Origin: Enterococcus_K sp051713825
GTDB lineage: Bacteria > Bacillota > Bacilli > Lactobacillales > Enterococcaceae
DNA: 64,000 nucleotides
Direction of reading: 5' to 3'
Assembly: GCF_051713825.1 (NCBI RefSeq)
Contig: NZ_JBIOQR010000001.1
Coordinates: 3,224,001 to 3,288,000, forward strand
The notes under the pieces were generated by a model, which saw only the letters and a program-made list of their open reading frames with translations, had not been told where the DNA came from and ran no database searches. Numbering within the stretch: position 1 is the first letter of the stretch; each line of letters starts with the position of its first letter. A program made the translations under genes and the position numbers. Shown piece by piece: positions 52,301 through 61,229 of the stretch.

Positions 52301-54801
52301 GATGAGCCTTTATATGGATTTCTCAATATATCATTTAACTTATCTAAACTGCGAATTTCATATAATTCTCTAAATAATGAATCTATCTTAATCCCTAATT
52401 TATCAAAATAAATATTCACAGGATTGATACTGTCCAATGATTCAACTTCCTTCAAACGATTAAAGATAAAGTTCACTATAGCATCAAAGAAGTTCACCTC
52501 ATCCACAATACGAATTGCCGCGATATTCAAAGCCATCTCATGATTAGTTTCGAATAAGAACTTATATTGTGTAATGTAATCATCTAATCTATGAGTAATA
52601 ACATTGGAAGCCAAATCGGATAATTGCCGTTCTTGCATTTTATTGTAAAACAGCCAGCGAGGTACAGAACGAGTATAGGCTAATTGATACTCTTCATCTT
52701 CAAATTTCATATATGGTAATAGATATTGCGGATTTAGAGTGGATAAAATATTCTCTTTTGGAATATCACCCTCGATGTTTAGCTGTTTAGTCAACTCCAA
52801 TTGGTAAGAAATCATTAATGGGTGTAACGGAGTTAATGAAATGCCCTCTCCCTCAATCACCGTACCTACCAATGATAGGTTAGCTATTTCCTTAGGAGTT
52901 TTCTCTCCTTCAACCAACCCCTCTTGCATTGCATGACGGATTTCCCTTATTACATTAGTCAGAAGAAACGTATGCTGATTATTAGCAATTGCTAAGCTTG
53001 GTAAAGTTCTTTCAATTTTGTAGAATTTAAATAACTCTTTGTATGCTGTAATGACTCCTGCCGGCAGTGCCATTTCTTTATGGAAATACCGTTCCCCAAT
53101 TACTTTCCCATACAACGAATGCTCTTCAACGATTTGGGCTTCTATTAACAGTCTATCTTTGTACATCTTTTCAATAGAAATTACATTTGAACCAGCAACA
53201 ATTTTATTATCTTCAAAAATAAATTGTGAGTTTCTATTCCCCAGTCTCTGACGTTCAATACTTAATGGTAGAGCAGGCCGTGGCTTCTCTGTTAAATCTA
53301 GAAACGAGATAGGAAAAAAGTACTCCTTAATTTTCGCTGTCACACGTAACGCGCCATTCTCCTCTTGATCAAAAACAGACTCCTTTAGTACAACTTTAGA
53401 ATTTAAAAGGTCCTTTCCTTTTAAATCATCAAGACTAAGAGCGGCGATGACATTTTCAACATCACTACCAAACTCATAATTTTTAACTTCAGGAGAAATT
53501 CCATAGAAAAATTTTTTTGCACTTTTTTGTACTTCAATTTTAAAATTTGGTCTTACTTTTTGAACATCAGTCAAGAGAAATGGAACAATCATAAACCACG
53601 TGTTGAACGTAAGCTTATTAATCCCTTTATGTCTAAAGCGAAGAAGCCCTCCATAGGTTGCCAATGCATTAAAGTTATAAATTGTAAATATTAGCTTTTT
53701 CCCTTTTGCTGTGACTGCAAAGTCTTTTACAGGAACTCCGTGTCCCTCAAACACAAAAGTATTCGCATCAACTACACTTGATTTACTAACATTGTCATCA
53801 AAATAAACCTCAAAAGAGAACTCATTTGTTGTTGAATCTAGCATCGATGACATTAACAAATGTATCCTTTTACTTTTGGCTCCCTTCTCTCCTTCGATTC
53901 TAACCCAGTTATATTCTTCATTATCACTAAATTTGGCTGTATCAAAATTAAGAATCACATTCTTATCCTTATTTCGTTCCTGTACCCCCTTCTCTACCTC
54001 TCGATACTCAACTTCTTTCCATTGCTCCGCTTTACTTAGTTTATTTATTAGACCATCGCCAGAAAACTCATCGCTAAGTTTATCTTCGATATCCAAATAA
54101 TTATGTAGGCCTTCAACTTTAGCAAACATGTGCTGATTATCTAACAATCTGTCTTCAATTACATTCTCGGGAATCGAATCTAATGACTCATCTGGAAAAT
54201 AACCCATAGCATTAAAATCTTCTTTTTCAATTTCCCCTTTTTCTAAAATTGAAAAAACAGTTTCATAATCTTTCAAAACTGTACTGCTATTATCAGTGAT
54301 ATCATCCAAATATAATTCAAGCGCTTTTCGCTTCCCCATTGATAAAGCCTTTTGAGCTAATATTTCACCTTTCACTTCGTTACGGATAGTTCTAGTATAA
54401 AACGGTGCATCTTTCTGACTCACGTCAAACGCTCCACCAATAATTGAATCTAATGCATCGAAAACAACAAAAAATACGGCGGTGTTAGCCCACTCTCCTT
54501 GATTAGCATTAACTCTATTTCTTACTGTAACTAAAAAATCTTGAGTAATCTCTTTTATCGGTGCAACAAAGAGAATATTTATATTTTCCTTTTTCAAACC
54601 AATAGTCCTATAACCAAATTCATCTGAATGAAAGGTTAATTTATTTGAAAAATCAACTACTTCCAACGAGTCATAGAAGTTTGTAGCCTCATCAAAATTA
54701 TCTAAGAGTACAAAATATTTATCTCCAGCCTTCAAATCCTTCCTACCATTTAGCCATTGTACAAGACGATTTGATAAAAAATTATAATATCGATTTGACA
54801 T
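49375..54801 (-). CDS. dptH: DNA phosphorothioation-dependent restriction protein DptH
   Basis: 1808 residues from ATG 54801 (GGGG 9 bases before; the longer start at 54816 overlaps dptG more). A long N-terminal region of about 1400 residues, an acidic linker (EEQEKDTEDTVKYDGEEITD) and a C-terminal HerA/FtsK-like ATPase. The ATPase has Walker A FITGKSGQGKT, Walker B LPVVLDEVQNLN, and a later FATQSLDSIKG sensor segment. A nuclease-like motif may lie around YLPIEVKVGNNSNS (E-x-K). Size, order and ATPase match DptH, the helicase/nuclease component that restricts DNA lacking phosphorothioate marks. It overlaps the dptG end by 20 bases. Confidence 0.87.
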   Translation of the reverse strand: MSNRYYNFLSNRLVQWLNGRKDLKAGDKYFVLLDNFDEATNFYDSLEVVDFSNKLTFHSDEFGYRTIGLKKENINILFVAPIKEITQDFLVTVRNRVNANQGEWANTAVFFVVFDALDSIIGGAFDVSQKDAPFYTRTIRNEVKGEILAQKALSMGKRKALELYLDDITDNSSTVLKDYETVFSILEKGEIEKEDFNAMGYFPDESLDSIPENVIEDRLLDNQHMFAKVEGLHNYLDIEDKLSDEFSGDGLINKLSKAEQWKEVEYREVEKGVQERNKDKNVILNFDTAKFSDNEEYNWVRIEGEKGAKSKRIHLLMSSMLDSTTNEFSFEVYFDDNVSKSSVVDANTFVFEGHGVPVKDFAVTAKGKKLIFTIYNFNALATYGGLLRFRHKGINKLTFNTWFMIVPFLLTDVQKVRPNFKIEVQKSAKKFFYGISPEVKNYEFGSDVENVIAALSLDDLKGKDLLNSKVVLKESVFDQEENGALRVTAKIKEYFFPISFLDLTEKPRPALPLSIERQRLGNRNSQFIFEDNKIVAGSNVISIEKMYKDRLLIEAQIVEEHSLYGKVIGERYFHKEMALPAGVITAYKELFKFYKIERTLPSLAIANNQHTFLLTNVIREIRHAMQEGLVEGEKTPKEIANLSLVGTVIEGEGISLTPLHPLMISYQLELTKQLNIEGDIPKENILSTLNPQYLLPYMKFEDEEYQLAYTRSVPRWLFYNKMQERQLSDLASNVITHRLDDYITQYKFLFETNHEMALNIAAIRIVDEVNFFDAIVNFIFNRLKEVESLDSINPVNIYFDKLGIKIDSLFRELYEIRSLDKLNDILRNPYKGSSFEDYEVLELLQKKINIFKMPEAKNFEAMGLFFHVTFYQFVQRRGISNAKMEKLGKNYALGGLLSSPQYYKEVNSYSNGFGVGRIMERNRTELVDFIFEWNSFIASSNKDTDIYRYGDTLINNIPQLNQDEITPVLKNSSWVTLLNLDVDLSYFFDESNGEMLVIHYTDQSATSQYESVTVTDDTQQYDRLLRETLLEELSDRDQFDTKEVIKNFNVINGQWLLMLISDKEKKRGNSNLLREKLSIISAYKEMLGILEHPNFYWIPISLEEILRVSGMVGLSMKEGLFSSKNLGQTGATSDDLLFVGIDLRGDDIKLHYLPIEVKVGNNSNSVTEKAFSQLEHTSNILREFLGDENPDVFMRNYYRNFFVSIILGNLEKMMSSGIFTKSEIPNYQNIKDRLIVGDYYISYEMEQFYGQGVVFEFSKNEIARQASLVSNRNALLIKVPEKDAYNVVADRTTVIVDSIQKGMFDFRKDMLLSSKVDISDVIKDFDSPKEEIELSLNPEILDDNSEYVDIDLDVPFEIPVNNFTEEQEKDTEDTVKYDGEEITDSTINADRDEIIDETIKVEKELAEEYVAIEKEDFKHIPTQTEGMAESIRHKRVLLGEIAHSSREVYWEFGNKKLANRHLFITGKSGQGKTYFVQTLLAELSRLSIDSLVIDYTDGFLQNQLDKQFLTDYENKVSQRFILRDKVPINPFKLQEIDLGGFVMPESNQDMVDRVVQVIDFVFDLGVQQRTLLSETILQGVHVNGEAYRFANLADELRYSEDKALQNLYGRISALLSRDPFSYESDFDWGQVFGNQGIINIFQLKGYQLNIQKVLIEFLLWDLYQYATRTGSEAKPLPVVLDEVQNLNFSGSSPAVKMLREGRKFGISGIFATQSLDSIKGNDAEAIYNAAEQLHFLPPDSQVSAIAKSITSNPNDRKDVENSLKTLLKGETIVYGPIQLDNGNLSEPRINIVKISSFESRRARLQKLT

Positions 54802-56125
54802 ATTGTGCGTCCCCACTATCTGAAAGTTTTTCTAAAATATTTACATCCTCAAAAAACGATATAATCGCTTTCCTACTTTGCTTATCAAAGTACAGCCCTC
54901 TATCTTCAAATTCATAAAACAATCGATTTAATAGAATCTTCTCTTTATCACCGATGATTACTCCAACAAATAGTAAAATTAAATCTTGAGTAGCATTCAA
55001 AACATATCCCAATCTACCACGACTTTTGATAAAAGTTAACCCTGAAAATTCATCAAAAGATTTGCGATATCGTTTTGCTGTTTCATTTGAAGTATTGATT
55101 TTCAAATATTTTTGTAATTGTTTAATCTGAAACTGAATGTCCACTTGAGCCTCGTAACTCTCATCCAGAGCATCAGCGAATTGTTTATTAAAATCCATCA
55201 GATTCATTCCCAAAACTGGTATGTTCTCTTCATCCGTCATAATTTCTGCATAGGAACGATAACCTTCTTTATCTGAAAGGATATTCAGATAGTCTAACAG
55301 ATCATTATTTATTAGCAACTCCCTAGATGCATCATTAAATACTTTATATCCTTTTTGTACAGAATCTCTACCAGCAGTTACCTTCTCTTTGTCATAAGCG
55401 AACCATAGTTTAATATTTTTTACATTCTTAGATACCAATTGGTGAGCTTGTACTAACACATAATAAAAAAAGTAATAACTAATTAATAATCCGATATCGC
55501 TTAAAAAAATTTTTTCATTTCTCATTAACTGACTCAAGTCATCATTGAATTTTTTTACTAGTTCATCTTGATTGAAAAAATGAAATACATCTTTTCGTTT
55601 GCTTATGCTCCGAATTTCTGGTAAACATTCTACATATACTGATGCATACAAGTCCGAGACATTATTATTAGATATATATTCTTTCCAAGTTTCATTCTCA
55701 TCTAATTTAAGAAGCTTAGTTATAAAAAATCCAAGTAACTCTTTCCCCCTTGCCTCATCTTTTTGATTTTTAGTACTCATTGAAACTGGGAAATATTGAA
55801 ACATTATCGGATTTTTCATCATATCGAAATTCACGGAAAATAATTCTTCAATATCCTCCTTAAAAATCCCATCGCCAATTTCAAGTCTATTCATAATGTT
55901 CGTTAAGTGTTCTTCTCTTATATCTTCTAGTAAAGGGATTTTTCCAACAGAGCACCTGGCAATAATTCCAACAATCTCGTTAAAATCATCTGTAAACTTC
56001 ACACGTTCTTGAGTCCGTGTATGAAATGGAAATATTCTCCCCTCGAGATGATGTTCTGCTTTTGGCTTTTTTTTACCACTGTTCATTCCAAGTTTGTCCG
56101 TTAATTGTTTAACTGCATCTGACAT
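54782..56125 (-). CDS. dptG: DNA phosphorothioation-dependent restriction protein DptG
   Basis: 447 residues, the usual DptG length. It starts MSDAVKQLTDKLGMNSGKKK and continues HHLEGRIFPFHTRTQERV, a region resembling DptG proteins. It is largely helical, with no enzymatic motif that I can see. It begins one base after the dptF stop with AAAGGAAAAG as ribosome binding site, and overlaps dptH. In characterised systems DptF, DptG and DptH are all required for restriction. The identification leans on size and operon order. Confidence 0.85.
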   Translation of the reverse strand: MSDAVKQLTDKLGMNSGKKKPKAEHHLEGRIFPFHTRTQERVKFTDDFNEIVGIIARCSVGKIPLLEDIREEHLTNIMNRLEIGDGIFKEDIEELFSVNFDMMKNPIMFQYFPVSMSTKNQKDEARGKELLGFFITKLLKLDENETWKEYISNNNVSDLYASVYVECLPEIRSISKRKDVFHFFNQDELVKKFNDDLSQLMRNEKIFLSDIGLLISYYFFYYVLVQAHQLVSKNVKNIKLWFAYDKEKVTAGRDSVQKGYKVFNDASRELLINNDLLDYLNILSDKEGYRSYAEIMTDEENIPVLGMNLMDFNKQFADALDESYEAQVDIQFQIKQLQKYLKINTSNETAKRYRKSFDEFSGLTFIKSRGRLGYVLNATQDLILLFVGVIIGDKEKILLNRLFYEFEDRGLYFDKQSRKAIISFFEDVNILEKLSDSGDAQYVKSIL

Positions 56126-56126
56126 A

Positions 56127-58055
56127 TTATACTTTTCCTTTCGATAAAGTAATTTTATTCATAAATTGCTTTAGCTCATATCTGTTCTGAGTTGTTAAAT
56201 CCAATAAAATATTCTTATTCATAACTTTCGCTGAATTTACTATTCTACTTACAAATAAATCAAATTTAATTGCAATTTGACGGTCCTCTTCTTTTAAAAA
56301 GTACCCTTTATTTAATTTTGATAATATTTCAAAAGTCCGATAATCGATGATAATCTCATATACTTCATTGTTTACATCAAACTGCAATCCTATTCCTGTT
56401 CCCGAAATAAAATTCTCTAATGGGGTTAGAATAATTTCAACTAATACTTTAACTCTTCCTTTTCCGGGATTTTTAATTATATAACCTTCGAGGCCACTAT
56501 CACCATGCCATTTAGAAAACGATTCATTAACTAATTCAAACAGTGCTTCTGCCTGACTCTCATTTTGAACTATCGAATAAAACTCTAAGTACTTTTCGAA
56601 TAGTGAGTTATCAAATAATTCATTTTCATAATCCATTAAAAACTTAATACGTAGATAGGTATTGATAAAATTATCAAATCTTTCTTGTTTGTCTTTAAAA
56701 GATTGGAAAATTTTATAAAATGTTTCAGATTCATCGCCTAGTAACTCAGATATCTTCTTAAATGTATTTGGTGCATGATATAGTTCTATAGAAGTTTCAT
56801 CAATTTTTCTTGTTTGATTTCTCATAGGATCCAGAGTATTAATTAATGTGAGCAACTCAGAACGATTCGCACTCTTAAAAAGTAGATAAGGCAGATAGGA
56901 ATCATAATTACTCTTAACATCTCGAGGCATACAAATATCAAAAAAGAAATTAAATAACATCCGTGCAGATATAATAGTTTTATACTCAATCTCTGATCTT
57001 GTCAGAAGATAAATAATTGTCCTTTGGAAATCTTTGCGTAACATGTATTCATAATTTATATGTAATAACTTATTTAAGCCATTTTCCAAATCCTCTAAGT
57101 ATGCGCTATAGAAGGGATTCTCTGGTGATTTACTATATATTTTATTGATAACTTCTTCATAAAACACACTTTCAACTTTTCCATTAACTAATTGAAAATT
57201 TGTTTGTTCAGTAAATGAAATAATTTTAAATCTTGAATTCACTTCTCCAGAAATAGTCCTACTTGATAAAATTTGGGATTTCTCTAGAAATTCGACAATA
57301 ATACTGAAACCTCCATCTTTTTTCAGTTCCTCAATTAAATTTGTCAGTATTCCTAGATTAATTGCTACCACAAGCCTATCTTCATTATTATTGTCTATAT
57401 CTCCATCTGAAAAAGGCCTTAAAATGCGTTTCATAGTTTCTAGTGCTGTACTCACAGGTGAATCAGTTTCAGTTGCATCATTATGAATTTTAATCTTATA
57501 ATCAGCAAAAGTTGTCGGGTACTTCTTCATCATATAAGAAAGAATATGACTCTTTCCATCACCAACATTCCCTACAACAAAGAGTATACTTTTGTTATGC
57601 TTTTGAAGATGGTTTTCTAATGCATCTTCAAATTCACTCTCAATCTCTCTCTTAATATGCATGTATTCTTTAAAATCATCAAATTCGTTCTCATTCACAA
57701 TTGCATCTTTCGACTGCATGGATAGCTTTCTAAATAAGGTTTCTAGCTTACTCGTTTTAGATTGCTTATCCTTATCCACGAATTTAAAATAGTCATAGAG
57801 TTCTTTCAACTCATCTAATTCTTGATTAGTTACTGTATACCCCTCTTCCGAGATACTTATTAGAGTTCTTGAAACATTCACTATTTTATTTCCCTCATCA
57901 AATGATATTGATTTCAGATTATTCGACAAGGTAAGACCTAGACTGGTCAGTGCATCTCTTGAGAACTCACCTTTTTGGACATTATATTTTTTTGATATCA
58001 ATTCATATAAATTTCGCGCCATCGCACTAAAGTGCGTATTATTCTTAACTCCCAT
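56127..58055 (-). CDS. dptF: DNA phosphorothioation-dependent restriction protein DptF
   Basis: 642 residues. An N-terminal region of about 140 residues is followed by a P-loop ATPase domain, with Walker A VVGNVGDGKSHILSYMMKK and the downstream IHNDATETDSPVSTALETM, and a Walker B-like RLVVAINLGIL. The arrangement and the DptG/DptH neighbours identify it as DptF. GGGAG lies 8 bases before ATG 58055. It is the first gene of the three-gene operon. No dndB, C, D or E gene lies upstream, where an IS30 element starts 360 bases away. Confidence 0.87.
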   Translation of the reverse strand: MGVKNNTHFSAMARNLYELISKKYNVQKGEFSRDALTSLGLTLSNNLKSISFDEGNKIVNVSRTLISISEEGYTVTNQELDELKELYDYFKFVDKDKQSKTSKLETLFRKLSMQSKDAIVNENEFDDFKEYMHIKREIESEFEDALENHLQKHNKSILFVVGNVGDGKSHILSYMMKKYPTTFADYKIKIHNDATETDSPVSTALETMKRILRPFSDGDIDNNNEDRLVVAINLGILTNLIEELKKDGGFSIIVEFLEKSQILSSRTISGEVNSRFKIISFTEQTNFQLVNGKVESVFYEEVINKIYSKSPENPFYSAYLEDLENGLNKLLHINYEYMLRKDFQRTIIYLLTRSEIEYKTIISARMLFNFFFDICMPRDVKSNYDSYLPYLLFKSANRSELLTLINTLDPMRNQTRKIDETSIELYHAPNTFKKISELLGDESETFYKIFQSFKDKQERFDNFINTYLRIKFLMDYENELFDNSLFEKYLEFYSIVQNESQAEALFELVNESFSKWHGDSGLEGYIIKNPGKGRVKVLVEIILTPLENFISGTGIGLQFDVNNEVYEIIIDYRTFEILSKLNKGYFLKEEDRQIAIKFDLFVSRIVNSAKVMNKNILLDLTTQNRYELKQFMNKITLSKGKV

Positions 58056-58416
58056 ATCTTATCTCCCATTCATGTTTTGTTTCAATTATAGTCTTTGGTT
58101 AAAAAAATACTTTGTTTCCAACTTGTTAGCATTAATCATGTATTATAGAAAACTAATGTTAAAAAATTACGAACAGTCATAAACCTCCACTAATATTATT
58201 TTCTATTTCGATTGAAGTACAGCTTTTAAAACCTGAATTTATCTATGAATCTAATTAAACGTTTCCAAGAATATCTTATTATTAGTTTATCAAATAAGTC
58301 ACGAAAAATCTGCTATATTTCATAAATCTAAAGCGACATATTAGTCTAACTCACATGATTATATTTTCTAGCAAAAAATGATGAGTTTTTATACAACCGC
58401 AAATTTCAAGTGCAAG
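58056..58416 (-). promoter_or_regulatory. Gap upstream of dptF with a possible -10 element
   Basis: A TATAAT sits at 58085-58090 on the minus strand, about 30 bases before the dptF start; no good -35 is seen. The rest, up to the IS30 left end at about 58417, is very AT-rich and contains no recognisable gene or remnant of dnd genes. Confidence 0.4.
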
Positions 58417-58464
58417 TTAGCCACTTATTGAAATTTCCTCATTATTTAATTTTTCGTCGTACAA

Positions 58465-58592
58465 GTACAAGCTTGACAATGAGCTAGGGCATGGTAACTG
58501 CACCTAGCAGTGTTGGGCAAAAGTTCTGAGTGTAGACCGAAGAATCGCCCAACCATATTCATGCCCTAGGAGACTCATTGTCAAGCTTGTAC
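58465..58592. repeat. 128-base long imperfect hairpin inside the IS30 element
   Basis: Nested perfect arms: GTACAAGCTTGACAATGAG (58465-58483) with its complement (58574-58592), CTAGGGCATG (58484-58493) with CATGCCCTAG (58560-58569), and GTTGGGC (58512-58518) with GCCCAAC (58547-58553). It lies between the transposase stop and the left end of the element, and has no T-run of a classic terminator. Confidence 0.85.
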
Positions 58593-58597
58593 GGCGC

Positions 58598-59677
58598 TCA
58601 GACATCTAAAGTCAATTTAGACATTTCTTCCAAGAAACGTTCTCGCGGTGTCGCATAACCAAGGATTTTCCTTGGAAGATTATTCATCCAGTCCTGGACC
58701 TTACGCACAGTTGATAAAGGCACATCACTCATGCGCGTACCTTTTGGTATGAAACGTCGGATAATGCCATTATGATTTTCATTTGTCCCTCGTTCCCAAG
58801 AAGAATACGGATGCGTAAAATAGACGTCTGTAACGCCTTTGAGTAACTCAGAAAGCCCAGAGAATTCCGTTCCATTATCAGAAGTAATCGTCTTGAATAA
58901 TAAATGGAAATGTTTCCCAGCAGCTTCTCTCAACGTATTGAGCGCCTGATTGACAGGGTTCGCAGCTTTTCCATCAATCTTAATGATGACTTCGTAGCGT
59001 GTTTTTCTTTCTGTTAAGGTTAACAAGGCTTGGTCAGTTTTCGTTCTCAATCCATTGACTGTATCAATTTCCCAATCACCAAATCGTTCGCGACGCTCAA
59101 CAATATCTGGACGCTTTTCAATTAACTCACCTAGAATCGTTCTGTTCTTACGATTTCGAGCAGGTTTGGTATTCCGACGTGTTTTAAGGCATAAGTCAAT
59201 ATTTCGAGTGGTCATCAAGCCGAAATCAATGTAGTTATACATGGTGGTCGTGCAGGGGATTTTCTCGTTCGGGAATAAGTTCCCTCTCTTAGCTTCGGCA
59301 ACTACGACATCAGGCGACCAACTATTTTTCTTCATCTGATGATCTGCGTAAGCCATGAAATTCGGCGCTTGAAGCCACTTCGCAGGTTTACGAGAATTCT
59401 TTCTTGCCTGTTCATAAGCTTCTTGTCCCGTGCTAGCAAAGTATTGAACGGAGGCATACTCATATATTTTTCCATTCTGCTTTTGCCGGCGAATTTGACG
59501 AGCCAGTCCATCTTTGATCTCTGTATGGATCGTTTGAGGCGCTCGACCAAGCTGTTTGGCAATTTCTCGATTGGACAACGGCTTGTCTAATTGTTTCCAA
59601 GCTTCAATTTTTACTCGTTCTTCGTAACTTAGGTGTTTTCCTTTGCGTGATTCTGTGGTATTCTCAGTTTGCGTCAT
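58598..59677 (-). CDS. IS30-family transposase
   Basis: 359 residues. The N-terminal helix-turn-helix is LSYEERVKIEAWKQLDKPLS, continuing NREIAKQLGRAPQTI. The DDE residues are in FGDWEIDTVNG, TITSDNGTEFSGL and RGTNENHNGIIRRFIPKG. The start region is covered by an inverted repeat (CGTCATCGTAAA near 59674 and its complement near 59737) that could limit transposase expression. It appears intact. Confidence 0.93.
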   Translation of the reverse strand: MTQTENTTESRKGKHLSYEERVKIEAWKQLDKPLSNREIAKQLGRAPQTIHTEIKDGLARQIRRQKQNGKIYEYASVQYFASTGQEAYEQARKNSRKPAKWLQAPNFMAYADHQMKKNSWSPDVVVAEAKRGNLFPNEKIPCTTTMYNYIDFGLMTTRNIDLCLKTRRNTKPARNRKNRTILGELIEKRPDIVERRERFGDWEIDTVNGLRTKTDQALLTLTERKTRYEVIIKIDGKAANPVNQALNTLREAAGKHFHLLFKTITSDNGTEFSGLSELLKGVTDVYFTHPYSSWERGTNENHNGIIRRFIPKGTRMSDVPLSTVRKVQDWMNNLPRKILGYATPRERFLEEMSKLTLDV

Positions 59678-59877
59678 CGTAAATTCATCCTTTATTGATT
59701 GTGTAGGAACTTCAATAATACATGAAATTTTACGATGACGTTTTTTTATTTTCCTAGGTGGCTAAGTTCATTATAAAATCCGCCGTTTTTATACAACATT
59801 CTTTTACTACACCATCCTATAAACCTACTTATACATATCTACCTTCGATAATTATTTTCCCACTTTCACTCCCCAAC

Positions 59878-60459
59878 TCACCCCTCCTCCACAAAATGCT
59901 CTGGATACCGTTCCCAATATCCCATATACACTCGGGTTTGTTCTTGATCAAAGTTCATCTGGTACATTCGGAAGGTGACCATGATGTTTTTGGGTTGCCA
60001 CAACTCTTTGTACGAATATTTATAGTCTAAGCCGATTTTTTGCATGACTTTTCCGCTTCCTACATTATTGATATCGTGTGTTGCTGTGATGAATGGTACA
60101 TCTGTGGATTTTAAGAATTCGAGTACGGCTGCACTGGCTTCTGTCACTAATCCTTGTCCCAAAAATTCTTTCCTAAGTCCGTAGCCAAAATCATGACCTT
60201 CTTCTCGACTGACGCCGACATAACCAATCGGGGTATTGTCTTCTTTCAGACAGATGGCTAGATGATAGCCTAAGTCTTTTTCGTAGTTTGGTCGGATACG
60301 TTTCTGATAGAATGCTTTCGCCTGTTCCTTGGTTTCTACGGGATGCCATGGCAAATACTGGTTAACCTTTTTGTCAGATAGAAGAACGAACAGGGCGGTT
60401 ATGTCTTCCTGACTATCTGAAAAGTTGCGAAGGATTAATCGTTTTGTTTCAATGATCAT
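59878..60459 (-). CDS. GNAT-family N-acetyltransferase (RimJ/RimL type)
   Basis: 193 residues. MIIETKRLILRNFSDSQEDI is the start of RimJ/RimL-type acetyltransferases. The acetyl-CoA loop is in the segment YGLRKEFLGQGLVTEASAAV, and YVGVSREEGHDFGYGL leads into it. It transfers an acetyl group to an N-terminus, small molecule or antibiotic; the substrate is not predictable. It is 11 bases from the second acetyltransferase gene and probably shares its transcript. Confidence 0.85.
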   Translation of the reverse strand: MIIETKRLILRNFSDSQEDITALFVLLSDKKVNQYLPWHPVETKEQAKAFYQKRIRPNYEKDLGYHLAICLKEDNTPIGYVGVSREEGHDFGYGLRKEFLGQGLVTEASAAVLEFLKSTDVPFITATHDINNVGSGKVMQKIGLDYKYSYKELWQPKNIMVTFRMYQMNFDQEQTRVYMGYWERYPEHFVEEG

Positions 60460-60470
60460 TGCGTTCTCCT

Positions 60471-60959
60471 TTATTGTTCAAGTGAGTCAATCGGCCTTTT
60501 CTTTTCCATTCGATAATTGACTAAGTTTTCTGCGTTGCGTTGATTGTTTTGTTTTCTAATAACCTTTAGGCCCATCTTTTTGAAGAACGGGACTGCTGTG
60601 ATTGAGGAATCTGTATAGATAAAAGGCGCCTTTTTTGAGTGTGCATAACTTTCAAGTGCTTCATAAATCTTACGCCCAAGACCTTGATGGATCTTAGTAT
60701 GAGAGATATAGAAGAGGTCCAGATACCCTTCAGGCGTTATATTACCAAAGCCTGCGAGTGTTTGTTCTTCAATCGCTAATAAACAATACGTATTGGACAG
60801 CTTCTCATGCCACCGAATAATATCTGGTTTCTCTTGTTTCCACTCATTCAGTTCGGCTTGACTATAGTCTTTACAGTTGACCTTTTGAATCGTGTGATTA
60901 AACAGTTCTATAATCGCGGGTAAATACTGCTTCTCATATCTAATCAACTGAATCTCCAT
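60471..60959 (-). CDS. GNAT-family N-acetyltransferase
   Basis: 162 residues from ATG 60959, with GGAGGG 7 bases upstream; the longer frame to 61049 lacks a start signal. The acetyl-CoA motif is HTKIHQGLGRKIYEALESYA, preceded by AGFGNITPEGYLDLFYI, and the C-terminal VPFFKKMGLKVIRKQNN is typical. Substrate unknown. The space from 60960 to the IS66 left end holds no other gene that I see. Confidence 0.87.
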   Translation of the reverse strand: MEIQLIRYEKQYLPAIIELFNHTIQKVNCKDYSQAELNEWKQEKPDIIRWHEKLSNTYCLLAIEEQTLAGFGNITPEGYLDLFYISHTKIHQGLGRKIYEALESYAHSKKAPFIYTDSSITAVPFFKKMGLKVIRKQNNQRNAENLVNYRMEKKRPIDSLEQ

Positions 60960-61229
60960 GTGCTTTCCCTCCTTGTACAACTGACTCCAAATCAAGGTAA
61001 ACGAATCTAAGTAACTAATACTAATTGTTGTCCAAACAATCTGAGTCATTGGCCATTTTTGTTATAGATAGTATACCATCTTTCTACATTTATTATAGCC
61101 AGCCTACAGACGATTTGTCCCCTGTGAGAAAGATCACCGGGATAGCCACATAACCGGTTTGTCTAAGGTAAGTGCCTAATAAAATAGTACCTACACGCCA
61201 AATAGCCCAAGCCTTATACTAAGCTTAGG

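Larger units (their letters stand above)
58417..59764 (-). mobile_element. IS30-family insertion sequence
   Basis: Ends share TTAGCCAC followed by a looser inverted match (CGTC.TCGTA further in), giving an element of about 1350 bp. I found no certain target duplication; IS30 elements make only 2-3 bp. A 13-base direct repeat, GTTTTTATACAAC, lies 20 bases outside each end (58385 and 59784), which is unexplained. The element lies just upstream of dptF, where phosphorothioation modification genes would often be expected. Confidence 0.75.

Noticed and set aside
58056..58416. Remnants of dndE or other phosphorothioation genes upstream of dptF
   Set aside because: I read the stretch on both strands and found no recognisable coding remnant; it is AT-rich and full of stops.
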